Assembly (NCBI GenBank): GCA_947168905.1 | Contig: CAMVNR010000017.1 | Span: 1-36,350, forward strand | Source: an uncultured Lachnospiraceae bacterium | GTDB lineage: Bacteria; Bacillota; Clostridia; Lachnospirales; Lachnospiraceae | Reading direction: 5' to 3' | DNA: 36,350 bases | In this document: positions 15,756-23,027 of the stretch, piece by piece | Layout of the letters: each line of letters starts with the position of its first letter | How positions within the stretch are numbered: the stretch's first letter is position 1 | Made by a program: the position numbers and the translations under genes | Notes under the pieces: model-generated | The model's database searches: none | Told to the model about the DNA's origin: nothing | Seen by the model: only the letters and a program-made list of their open reading frames with translations

Positions 15756-16415
15756 ATGGCAAAAACCATACTTTTTGATCTGGACGGCACACTGATCGAT
15801 ACGGAGAAATACTTCAGAATCTGCTGGCCGAAGGCTCTTCGGGATTTCGGATATGAGATGACGGATGAGCAGGCGCTCGCGATGCGGTCCCTCGGACGGC
15901 CATTTGCCGTCGAGAAGCTGAAAGGCTGGTTCGGTGAGGATTTCGACTATCCGGCGGTCCGTGCCCATCGTAAAAAGCTGATGGAAGAGATGATTTCAGA
16001 GCGGGGGCTTGATCTGAAACCCGGCTGCCGCAGGCTTCTTTCCTGGCTTCGGGAAAACGGATGGACGATTGCCATCGCGACAGCGACCGATCCGGAGCGC
16101 TCGGAGAGGTATCTTCGTAAAATCGGCCTCCGGGAGTACTTTACCAGGATAGTCTGTGCGACAGAGGTGAAGGAAGGAAAACCCGCGCCGGATATCTATC
16201 TGTTTGCCTGCGAAGAGCTTGGCGAAGCGCCAGGGAATGTTTACGCGGTGGAGGACTCCCCGAACGGGGTCCTCTCCGCCGCGCGCGCAGGCTGCAAAGT
16301 CATCATGGTGCCGGACCTCACGACAGCGGATTCGGAGCTTTCCGGGCTGCTGTACCGGGAGGCAAAGGATCTTACGGAAATTATCGGGATTCTGACGGAG
16401 GACGGTTCCGTATAA
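15756..16415 (+). CDS. HAD-superfamily hydrolase, beta-phosphoglucomutase-like
   Basis: The protein of 219 aa is a haloacid dehalogenase-fold phosphatase with a helical C1 cap. Motif I is ILFDLDGTLID (nucleophile Asp8, acid/base Asp10), motif II is the IATATD strand near residue 105-115, motif III the KEGKPAPDIYL lysine, and motif IV VYAVEDSPNGVLSAARAG. The start at 15756 is the ATG that gives a normal HAD N-terminus; an in-frame extension from 15729 lies inside the GH3 gene and adds unrelated residues. It is 2 nt from the GH3 stop and 17 nt from the next gene, clearly in an operon. Enzymes of this type act on phosphosugars (beta-phosphoglucomutase or sugar phosphatase), which fits the catabolic context. 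Confidence 0.9.
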   Translation: MAKTILFDLDGTLIDTEKYFRICWPKALRDFGYEMTDEQALAMRSLGRPFAVEKLKGWFGEDFDYPAVRAHRKKLMEEMISERGLDLKPGCRRLLSWLRENGWTIAIATATDPERSERYLRKIGLREYFTRIVCATEVKEGKPAPDIYLFACEELGEAPGNVYAVEDSPNGVLSAARAGCKVIMVPDLTTADSELSGLLYREAKDLTEIIGILTEDGSV

Positions 16416-16432
16416 AACAGAAGGAAAAGAAG

Positions 16433-17617
16433 ATGAAGAAGAAATATACAGCAGTTTCGTTTGAGGTAAGCCGCGGCCGCTTTACAATCGGCGGCCGGAT
16501 GTACCGGACGAAAAAGCAGGAAAACGGACTCGTTCCGGTGATTCTCTGCCACGGGTTTATGAGCGCGGCACCGGAGATGGAGCCTTACGCGGCAGCGCTT
16601 GCAAAGGCCGGATACTGTGCTTTTGTTTTTGAGTTTGCCGGCGGATCGCACGGGTCTTTAAGCACCGGCGAAACAACCGATATGAGTATTCTGACGGAAG
16701 TCGCGGATCTCGAGGCGGTGATGGATTACGTGAAATCCCTTGACTTCATTGATTTTGACCGGCTGATCATCGGCGGCGGCTCCCAGGGCGGATTCGTTTC
16801 GGGGCTGACCGCGGCGAAGCATCCGGATCTTGTGAAGAAGCTGATTCTGATGTATCCGGCGCTCTGCATTCCGGACGACTGCCGCGCCGGGAAAAACTTT
16901 GACATGGAGTACGACCCGCAGAACATTCCGGACGTAATCGAAGGAAAGTTCATGAAAATGTCCGGGAATCTTCCGCGGGAGATGATCGGCGTGGATGCGG
17001 TGGACACAATCAGCAGCTTCCCCGGGGAGATTCTGCTTGTGTGCGGCGAGAAGGACCCGATTGTCAATTACAGCTATATGACACAGCTTGTGGCGGCGGT
17101 GCTGTTAAAGCGCGGATGCCGGAAGCTTGCGGGCTCCGGGCTCGAGTTCTTCCCGGTCCGGGACGCGGAGCACGGATTTAAGCCGCATGAGCAGGACTGG
17201 GTCATCTGCCGGATGTTAAACTGGCTGGAGGGCCTTACGGAAGTGCTGACGGTGGACGTGGACATTCTCGGTGTTGATACGAAGGCCTTCGGCGTGCATA
17301 CGGTTACGACGATTCCGTTTAACGCCGAATGCTCCGGGGACTGGTTTACGGGAAAATCCCGTCCGGGATCGAAGGATGTGCAGAAGCGCGAGAGCGGAAA
17401 GGTCCGCGAATGCAAGGCGGATTATGTGATGGACGGAGAGGATTATACCGGGGAAAAATGTTCGGTGCACGTCATCAACCGTGATACCGGCGAGGGCTGG
17501 CGGCCTTTTGTCGAGACCGACAGCAAGGCGCTTTCCTTCCTGAACCGGGGGAAGCGCGTGACGATCGCGGAAGGCGGTCCAGGCGGCCTGATTATTCACA
17601 TTCTGTCGAAACCCTAA
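16433..17617 (+). CDS. alpha/beta hydrolase with C-terminal DUF3237-like domain
   Basis: The 394-aa protein combines two domains. Residues ~1-265 are an alpha/beta hydrolase of the esterase/acylaminoacyl-peptidase type: oxyanion loop VILCHGFMS, nucleophile elbow GGGSQGGF (Ser117), acid Asp208 in VCGEKDPIV and His247 in DAEHGF. Residues ~280-394 form a beta-rich domain with GDWFTGKSRPGSKDVQ, KADYVMDGEDYTGEKCSVHVIN and FVETDSKALSFLN, which resembles the lipocalin-like DUF3237 family. Such a pairing is unusual to me. It has an AGAAGGA ribosome site and follows the HAD gene by 17 nt. Next to glycosidases it may deacylate plant-derived esters (acetyl or feruloyl), but that is inference. No signal peptide is present. 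Confidence 0.85.
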   Translation: MKKKYTAVSFEVSRGRFTIGGRMYRTKKQENGLVPVILCHGFMSAAPEMEPYAAALAKAGYCAFVFEFAGGSHGSLSTGETTDMSILTEVADLEAVMDYVKSLDFIDFDRLIIGGGSQGGFVSGLTAAKHPDLVKKLILMYPALCIPDDCRAGKNFDMEYDPQNIPDVIEGKFMKMSGNLPREMIGVDAVDTISSFPGEILLVCGEKDPIVNYSYMTQLVAAVLLKRGCRKLAGSGLEFFPVRDAEHGFKPHEQDWVICRMLNWLEGLTEVLTVDVDILGVDTKAFGVHTVTTIPFNAECSGDWFTGKSRPGSKDVQKRESGKVRECKADYVMDGEDYTGEKCSVHVINRDTGEGWRPFVETDSKALSFLNRGKRVTIAEGGPGGLIIHILSKP

Positions 17618-17672
17618 GAGCCGGTTTGCCCTTTTCACGCTCTGTCGAAGCTTTAAGGGCTGATTTCCCCTT
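17595..17672 (+). repeat. two 39-nt imperfect tandem repeats over the hydrolase stop codon
   Basis: Unit 1 (17595-17633) and unit 2 (17634-17672) both begin TTCAC, share CTGTCGAA at the same offset and end CCCTT; about ten positions differ. TTCAC recurs at 17673 and 17699. Unit 1 covers the last hydrolase codons and the stop, so the duplication arose from the gene end or entered it. Confidence 0.6.
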
Positions 17673-17752
17673 TTCACACGTGAAGGCGTTTGACTGTTTT
17701 CACGATCTTTTATAGAGCGGGGGAGGGATTCTTCGCTGATTTTCATAAAAAT

Positions 17753-17793
17753 AATAGCATGCTATTGACAAAGGGTTGATAGCATGCTATTAT
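17753..17793 (+). promoter_or_regulatory. marR-ABC operon promoter with two palindromic operators
   Basis: A perfect -35 TTGACA (17765-17770), a 17-bp spacer and TATTAT (17788-17793) form a strong promoter. The palindrome AATAGCATGCTATT (17753-17766) overlaps the -35, and ATAGCATGCTAT (17779-17790) overlaps the -10; their centres are 25 bp apart. Two copies of one palindrome covering both core elements is what an autorepressing MarR protein would need. A short hairpin GAGCGA/TCGCTC (17799-17817) begins the transcript. Confidence 0.85.
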
Positions 17794-17886
17794 TTTGTGA
17801 GCGATCATTGGTCGCTCCATCCGATCGAAACACGCTTAAAAAAAGGACGAAGAACGTTTGCACCTTGAACAGGAGGTGAAGGGAAA

Positions 17887-18312
17887 ATGGAACACAGGGA
17901 AACCTGCGGCATGCTGATCAAGCAGGTGCAGGATGCAGTGGCAAAGAAACTGAATAACAGCCTCAGGGAAAGCGGCCTGACGCATGTGCAGCTCGGTACG
18001 CTGATCGCGCTGGAGCACACGGAAGGGCGGACGCTTCGCCTGAAGGAACTCGAGAAGATTTTCCATGTCTCCCAGCCAACGGTTGTCGGCGTTGTCGACC
18101 GGCTGGAAGAAAAAGGACTGATCCAGTCGCTCCGCGATTCCGCGGACAAGCGGGTGCGGCTTGCGAAGCTGACGGATGAAGGACTGAAAAAATGCCGCCA
18201 TGAATATGATGTTCTGACAACAACGGAGGCCGAGATGGTCCGGGGGCTGTCGGAACAGGAGCAGGAAGAGCTCCTGAGAATGCTTCGGATCATGCGTGAA
18301 AATCTGGCATGA
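17887..18312 (+). CDS. MarR-family transcriptional regulator
   Basis: The 141-aa protein is a winged-helix MarR regulator. The N- and C-terminal dimerisation helices flank LKELEKIFHVSQPTVVGVVDRLEEKGLIQ (recognition helix) and the wing DSADKRVRLAKLTDEG. It starts 8 nt after AGGAGG. It is first in an operon with two ABC exporter subunits, and the promoter upstream bears two copies of a palindrome, so the protein most likely represses its own operon until a toxic ligand binds. The ligand is unknown. Confidence 0.94.
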   Translation: MEHRETCGMLIKQVQDAVAKKLNNSLRESGLTHVQLGTLIALEHTEGRTLRLKELEKIFHVSQPTVVGVVDRLEEKGLIQSLRDSADKRVRLAKLTDEGLKKCRHEYDVLTTTEAEMVRGLSEQEQEELLRMLRIMRENLA

Positions 18313-18326
18313 CGCGCGAATTTAAG

Positions 18327-18375
18327 AAAAAGCCCTTTGAAGCGGGGCCTGAATTCGCGGTAAAAGGCGCTTTTT
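18327..18375 (+). terminator. attenuator-like hairpin between marR and the ABC genes
   Basis: AAAAAGCCCTTT (18327-18338) pairs with AAAGGCGCTTTTT (18363-18375) with one bulged base, ending in a T-run. An alternative pairing CGCGAATT/AATTCGCG (18315-18322 with 18352-18359) overlaps it. This would cut the level of the exporter genes relative to marR, or act as an attenuator. Confidence 0.5.
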
Positions 18376-18426
18376 ACGTCATGCTGTTAAGATATACAAA
18401 CTACCAGAAAGGACAGGAACACTAAG

Positions 18427-20166
18427 TTGAAAAAATGGTTTAAGTACATCAGACCCTATCTTCTGTACTTCATCCTCGGCCCGATCGGCGTCATCCTGGA
18501 GGTCATCGGTGAAGTAGTCATGCCGCGTCTTCTCGCGATCGTCATCAATAATGCCAACGCGGGAACGCTGACTGCCGGGACGTCTCTTGGCGTGATGGGC
18601 CTCATGATCCTGACTGCCGTCCTCATGATGGCCGGCGGCGTCGGAGGCGCGTATTTCGGGACGAAGGCATCGGTCAATTTTGCCGCGGATGTCCGAAAGG
18701 ACGTCTATGCGAACGTGCAGCGCTTTTCCTTCGCGAATATTGACAAGTTCTCGACGGGGTCTCTCGTGACGCGTCTGACGAACGACGTTACCCAGGTGCA
18801 GAACTTCGTCAATATGCTTCTGAGGATGACGCTTCGCGCGCCGGGCATGATGATTGCAGCGCTTATTATGGCGATCCTGCTTCGCCCGAAGCTTACGATC
18901 GTCTTCGCGGTCAGCATGCCGCTTCTTCTCTTGTCCATCGGCTTTATTATTCTGCGCGGCCATAAATTCTTCAAGGCGATGCAGACCAAGGTCGACGGCC
19001 TGAACGCGACGGTTCAGGAGAACGTCACCAATGTCCGGGTTGTCAAGAGCTTTGTCCGTGAGGATTTCGAGATTGAGAAATTCGGCAAGGCGAACCGGAA
19101 CCTGAAGGAAGCCGGCATGCGTGCAATGAAGAACATGATCATGATGTCGCCCATCATGACGATCTTCATGAACGCGACGGTCATTGCCGTCATCATGTTC
19201 GGCGGTCCGATCGTAGTCCGCGGCGAAATGCCCGTCGGCGACCTTTCCGCATTCATCACCTATACGACCCAGATCTTAAGCTCGCTCATGATGATCACCT
19301 TCATGCTGATGATGTCCTCCCGTGCGATGGCATCCGCCAACCGTATTCAGGAAGTCCTGAAGGAAGAGCCGGACATCAACGACAAGGACGCGGCCTACCG
19401 CGATCTGAAGGTGCAGAAGGGCAGCGTGGAGTTCAGAAATGTTTCCTTCCGCTATTACAAGAGCAGCGAAGACGCGGTCCTCGAGAAGATCAACCTTACG
19501 ATTCCGGCGGGCGCAACCGTCGGCGTCATCGGGTCCACCGGCTGCGGCAAAACGACGCTGGTCTCGCTGATCCCGCGGCTTTATGATACCGATGAGGGCG
19601 CCGTGTTTGTTGACGGCGTGAATGTCCGGAATTATACGATTGAAAACTTGAGAAATGGTGTCGGCATGGTGCTTCAGCAGAATACCCTGTTCTCCGGAAC
19701 CATTGCGGAGAACCTTCGCTGGGGCGATGAGAACGCGACGGACGAAGAGATCCGGCAGGCTGCGGAATATGCCCAGGCTGCGAAGTTCGTGGAAAGCTTC
19801 AAGGACGGCTATGAGACGCTTCTTGACCAGGGCGGAACGAACGTGTCCGGCGGCCAGAAGCAGCGCCTGTGTATCGCCCGTGCGCTCCTGAAGAAGCCGA
19901 AGATCCTGATCCTCGACGACTCTACCTCGGCTGTTGATACTGCGACCGAGGCCCAGATCCGGAAGGCGTTTAAGGAAGATCTCTCCGACTCCACCAAGAT
20001 CATCATCGCGCAGCGCATCAGCTCTGTCGAGCATGCGGATATGATCGTTGTCATGGACGACGGAAAGATCACCGGCGTCGGCACGCACGACGAGCTTCTC
20101 AAATCCAACGAAGAGTACCGTGAAATCTACGATTCGCAGATGGAACTTCGTAAAAAGGAGGGCTGA
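18427..20166 (+). CDS. ABC exporter subunit with degenerate catalytic site
   Basis: The 579-aa protein has a six-helix exporter membrane domain (about 1-310) and a nucleotide-binding domain (about 335-575). Walker A is GSTGCGKTTL, the Q-loop MVLQQNTLF, the signature VSGGQKQRLCIARALL. Walker B is ILILDDSTSAVD, with Asp where the catalytic Glu is expected, and the H-loop region reads IIAQRISS, with Gln in place of His. These losses mark the degenerate half of a heterodimeric exporter such as LmrCD, BmrCD or TM287/288. The start is TTG at 18427, about 9 nt after an AGGA site; no in-frame ATG fits better. The partner gene begins 5 nt downstream. It likely exports drugs or lipophilic compounds under MarR control. 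Confidence 0.93.
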   Translation: MKKWFKYIRPYLLYFILGPIGVILEVIGEVVMPRLLAIVINNANAGTLTAGTSLGVMGLMILTAVLMMAGGVGGAYFGTKASVNFAADVRKDVYANVQRFSFANIDKFSTGSLVTRLTNDVTQVQNFVNMLLRMTLRAPGMMIAALIMAILLRPKLTIVFAVSMPLLLLSIGFIILRGHKFFKAMQTKVDGLNATVQENVTNVRVVKSFVREDFEIEKFGKANRNLKEAGMRAMKNMIMMSPIMTIFMNATVIAVIMFGGPIVVRGEMPVGDLSAFITYTTQILSSLMMITFMLMMSSRAMASANRIQEVLKEEPDINDKDAAYRDLKVQKGSVEFRNVSFRYYKSSEDAVLEKINLTIPAGATVGVIGSTGCGKTTLVSLIPRLYDTDEGAVFVDGVNVRNYTIENLRNGVGMVLQQNTLFSGTIAENLRWGDENATDEEIRQAAEYAQAAKFVESFKDGYETLLDQGGTNVSGGQKQRLCIARALLKKPKILILDDSTSAVDTATEAQIRKAFKEDLSDSTKIIIAQRISSVEHADMIVVMDDGKITGVGTHDELLKSNEEYREIYDSQMELRKKEG

Positions 20167-20171
20167 GCATT

Positions 20172-22124
20172 ATGGCAAGAAATTTAGAAGAACTCCAGAA
20201 ACAGTATAACAGCGCCTCCCAGCAGCTGAAAAACATGCGGGGCGGCAGGCGCGGCGGTCCCGGCGGAATGGCCATGCGTCAGGCCGGCAAGCCGAAAAAC
20301 TCCGCGAAGACAATCGCGCGGATGCTTTCCTATGCCAAGGGCTACGGCGGCCGTTTTATCGGGGTGCTTTGCTGCATGCTCCTGACCACGGTGACTTCGC
20401 TTATCGGCTCCTATTTCATGGCGCCGATCATCGACCGGCTGGCGCTGGCGGTGAACCCGAACGCCGAGATCAATATGTCCGTGTTTGAGCGGATTGCGGA
20501 CCGTGCGATTCAGCGGATTCTCGCAGCGGGAGGACATCCTTCGGATGCGATCATGCCTTATATCGCGATCGCCTGCATTCTTCTGGCGGCGATCTACCTT
20601 GTCGGCGTCGCGACGACCTATACGCAGTCGCGGCTGATGCTTTCGATCTCGCAGAACACCATCGAGCGGATCAGAAATGACCTTTTCTCGAAGCTGCAGC
20701 GCCTGCCGGTTCGTTATTTCGACTCGCATCCGACCGGCGAAGTGATGTCGCGCTTCACCAATGACGTCGACAACATCGACATGATGATCAATAACTCGCT
20801 GACTTCGCTGATTTCCGGCATCATCACCCTGATCGGAACCTTCATTTTCATGGTGACGACGAACTGGGTGCTGACGATTATCACGATTGTCTTCATCCCC
20901 ATCTTCCTTCTCGGCGGCACTGCGATCGCGAAGCGTTCGAGAAAGTATTACTCGGCGCAGCAGGCGGCGCTCGGCGCATTGAACGGCTATATTGAAGAGA
21001 CGGTTACCGGCGCGAAGGTTGTAAAGGTCTTCAATCACGAGGATGTCTGCGAAGACGAATTCATGCTTCTCAATGAAGATATGCGCAACAAGCAGTTCGG
21101 CGCCAACTTCTGGGGCGGTGTCATGGGTCCGATCATGGGCAACATGTCCCAGATTTCCTACGCGGTCACCGTCGGCATCGGCGGAATCATGATGCTCCTT
21201 GGAAAACTCACCCCCGGCGGACTGACGGTATTCGTTCAGTATACGCGCCAGTTCTCGATGCCGGTCAATATGATCGCGCAGCAGATGACGACCGTCTTCT
21301 CGGCGCTTGCCGGCGCGGAGCGCGTATTTGACGTGATGGATTCCGAACCGGAGAGCGCGGACGCGCCGGATGCGGACCCGATGACGAACATGAAGGGCAA
21401 TATTGTTCTCAAGGACGTGACCTTCGGCTATGTTCCGGATAAGATCGTCCTGAAGAATATCAGTCTCTACGCGAAGCCCGGCCAGAAGATCGCCTTTGTC
21501 GGTTCCACCGGCGCCGGAAAGACGACGGTGACGAACCTCCTGAACCGCTTCTATGACATCGAGGAAGGCACGATCACGATCGACGGCGTCAACATTAAGG
21601 ATATCAAGCGCAGTGTCCTTCGTGAAAATATCGCAATGGTGCTGCAGGATACGCATCTGTTTACCGGCACCATTATGGAGAACATCCGCTACGGCCGGCT
21701 GGACGCGACGGATGAAGAAGTCATTCAGGCGGCGAAGACCGCGTCCGCGCATTCGTTCATCATGCGTCTTTCGGACGGCTATGATACGGTCATCGAGGGC
21801 GACGGCGCGAATCTTTCCCAGGGCCAGCGCCAGCTGTTAAACATTGCACGCGCGGCGATTTCAAAGGCTCCGATCCTTGTCCTGGATGAAGCGACGAGCT
21901 CGGTCGACACCCGTACCGAGCGCCATATCGAGCACGGACTGCAGCGCCTGATGAATGAACGTACGACCTTTATCATTGCGCACCGTCTGTCTACTGTCCG
22001 GAATGCGAACGCCATCATGGTTCTCGAGCAGGGGGAAATCATTGAGCGCGGCGACCATGAGGAACTCCTTTCGCAGAAGGGCCGTTACTACGAGCTCTAT
22101 ACCGGCGTCCGCGAACTCGCCTGA
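20172..22124 (+). CDS. ABC exporter subunit with canonical catalytic site
   Basis: The 650-aa protein is the partner of the preceding half-transporter. A polar N-terminal extension of about 55 residues, rich in Gly/Arg (GGRRGGPGG), precedes the six-helix membrane domain. The ATPase domain has Walker A GSTGAGKTTV, Q-loop MVLQDTHLF, signature LSQGQRQLLNIARA, Walker B ILVLDEATSSVD with the catalytic Glu, and H-loop IIAHRLS. Its Walker B Glu and H-loop His combine with the degenerate subunit to give one active and one inactive ATP site, as in known heterodimeric exporters. The gene is 5 nt from its partner. After its stop come about 900 nt of inverted repeats. Confidence 0.95.
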   Translation: MARNLEELQKQYNSASQQLKNMRGGRRGGPGGMAMRQAGKPKNSAKTIARMLSYAKGYGGRFIGVLCCMLLTTVTSLIGSYFMAPIIDRLALAVNPNAEINMSVFERIADRAIQRILAAGGHPSDAIMPYIAIACILLAAIYLVGVATTYTQSRLMLSISQNTIERIRNDLFSKLQRLPVRYFDSHPTGEVMSRFTNDVDNIDMMINNSLTSLISGIITLIGTFIFMVTTNWVLTIITIVFIPIFLLGGTAIAKRSRKYYSAQQAALGALNGYIEETVTGAKVVKVFNHEDVCEDEFMLLNEDMRNKQFGANFWGGVMGPIMGNMSQISYAVTVGIGGIMMLLGKLTPGGLTVFVQYTRQFSMPVNMIAQQMTTVFSALAGAERVFDVMDSEPESADAPDADPMTNMKGNIVLKDVTFGYVPDKIVLKNISLYAKPGQKIAFVGSTGAGKTTVTNLLNRFYDIEEGTITIDGVNIKDIKRSVLRENIAMVLQDTHLFTGTIMENIRYGRLDATDEEVIQAAKTASAHSFIMRLSDGYDTVIEGDGANLSQGQRQLLNIARAAISKAPILVLDEATSSVDTRTERHIEHGLQRLMNERTTFIIAHRLSTVRNANAIMVLEQGEIIERGDHEELLSQKGRYYELYTGVRELA

Positions 22125-22145
22125 TCCCCGGCGCGGGGGAGGCTC

Positions 22146-22453
22146 CTGGTTTCGACCGGCCAGGGTCAGCCAGAAGGCCGTCAGTACAAAAGTACTCTTC
22201 TTCATGCGCGGCTTGGCCTTGATTCCGCCAAAATCCGCGTCATGACTGCGAAGCCTTTTTGCAGGGCTCGCTCAAACTCATTCGTTCCGCCCGTAAAAAT
22301 CCAAGGATTTTTATAGGGCGGAACTTCATTTCAGACAGTCTCGCTTCGCCCTGCGGCTTCTGGTCCTTCCTTGATTTTGACGGCGGCCAAAGCGCATTTA
22401 GAAGAGTACTTTGTCCTGTTGGCCTTGAGTTGATGTTTTCCGGTCGAAACCAG
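22146..22453. repeat. long imperfect hairpin 1
   Basis: CTGGTTTCGACCGG (22146-22159) pairs with CCGGTCGAAACCAG (22440-22453). The arms continue through AAAGTACTCTTCT and ATGCGC to TTGGCC (about 22187-22217 against 22383-22412). At the tip, GCAGGGC/GCCCTGC (22261-22267 with 22348-22354) encloses GTTCCGCCC/GGGCGGAAC and AAAAATCC/GGATTTTT (22284-22324). The left arm can pair either here or with the outer arm at 22883-22906, not both. Confidence 0.7.
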
Positions 22454-22503
22454 ATAATCTCAGTTACTCCCGCGCCCGAAAGCCCGGCAGAGAATGGAGA
22501 AAA

Positions 22504-22861
22504 CGGACTTCGACAGACAAAATATTACAGGGGCGGGGCGTCCGGATAAGATCTCCTCTTAAGTGCGCTCTGGCCGTCGCGAAAACCAAGCAGGGAGGAA
22601 GAGAGCGCGGGGCGAGCGAGCCTGTCTGAAGCGAAGTTCGCGACAATAAGAGCAGACAAAAGGCCTTAAGTGACAGCTGTATGGCTGAAGCTTAAGGCCT
22701 TTTAGGATGCTCTTACAGAGCGAACGAGCAAGTTTGAGCGAGCCCCGAAAAAAGCTCTCGCACCGGACGCGCCGGTTTTCGCGGATATAAGGCCTGGTGC
22801 GCACGAAGAGGAGATATCGTTCGGACGCCCCGCTTCGAAGAACCCCGGCTGTCGAAGTCCG
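22504..22861. repeat. long imperfect hairpin 2
   Basis: CGGACTTCGACAG (22504-22516) pairs perfectly with CTGTCGAAGTCCG (22849-22861). GCGGGGCGTCCG and TCTCCTCTT blocks at about 22533-22575 match their complements at 22791-22832. Inside are GTCGCGAA/TTCGCGAC (22576-22583 with 22637-22644), TAAGAGCA/TGCTCTTA (22647-22654 with 22708-22715) and the perfect 13-bp stem AAAAGGCCTTAAG/CTTAAGGCCTTTT (22658-22670 with 22691-22703). GAGCGAGCCC at 22735-22744 and CTGTCTGAA at 22622-22630 match hairpin 1 in inverted orientation. Confidence 0.7.
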
Positions 22862-22977
22862 TAGCGCTTACTCCCGCTGTCAGGCTGACCCTGGCCGGTC
22901 GAAACCGGGAGACTCCAGCCTTTTTGCCCCGCGCCGGCTTTTTCGGTCAGGGCGCGCCTCTTGTTGGACATTTGTTG

Positions 22978-22995
22978 GACAGCGGGGGCTATACT
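22978..22995 (+). promoter_or_regulatory. promoter of the 751-aa gene with a shared 16-nt motif
   Basis: GACAGCGGGGGCTATA (22978-22993) is identical to the segment spanning spacer and -10 of the promoter at 25393-25420. The -10 here is TATACT (22990-22995). The -35 is less clear: TTGGACA is present twice upstream, at 22964 and 22975, the former at 19-20 bp from the -10. Confidence 0.5.
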
Positions 22996-23027
22996 GGGGA
23001 AAATTACGCAAAAGAAGGAGAAAAGTT

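Larger units (their letters stand above)
22127..22937. repeat. nested long inverted repeats, MITE-like or large structured RNA
   Basis: No gene is supported between 22125 and 23027. The outer arms are a perfect 24-nt inverted repeat (22148-22171 with 22883-22906, starting GGTTTCGACCGGCC). Homology continues outward through CCGGCGCGGGG (22129-22139) and CCCCGCGCCGG (about 22927-22937), the right arm having about 10 extra nt; CTTTTT follows it. Inside lie two long hairpins (22146-22453 and 22504-22861) that are diverged inverted copies of each other. TTACTCCCGC occurs as a direct repeat at 22464 and 22868. This is either a palindromic mobile repeat inserted into itself or a large folded RNA. 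Confidence 0.7.

Noticed and set aside
20184-21752. Long minus-strand frame opposite the second ABC gene
   Set aside because: The Arg/His/Asp-rich composition is typical of a shadow of a GC-rich gene, and the plus-strand product has all ABC motifs.
22127-22937. Insertion sequence with transposase
   Set aside because: Long terminal inverted repeats are present but no frame inside resembles a transposase; at most it is a non-autonomous element.
22797-23027. N-terminal extension of the 751-aa protein
   Set aside because: It runs through the inverted repeats, is rich in Arg/Ser/Pro, and has no ribosome site; ATG 23028 follows GAAGGAG.
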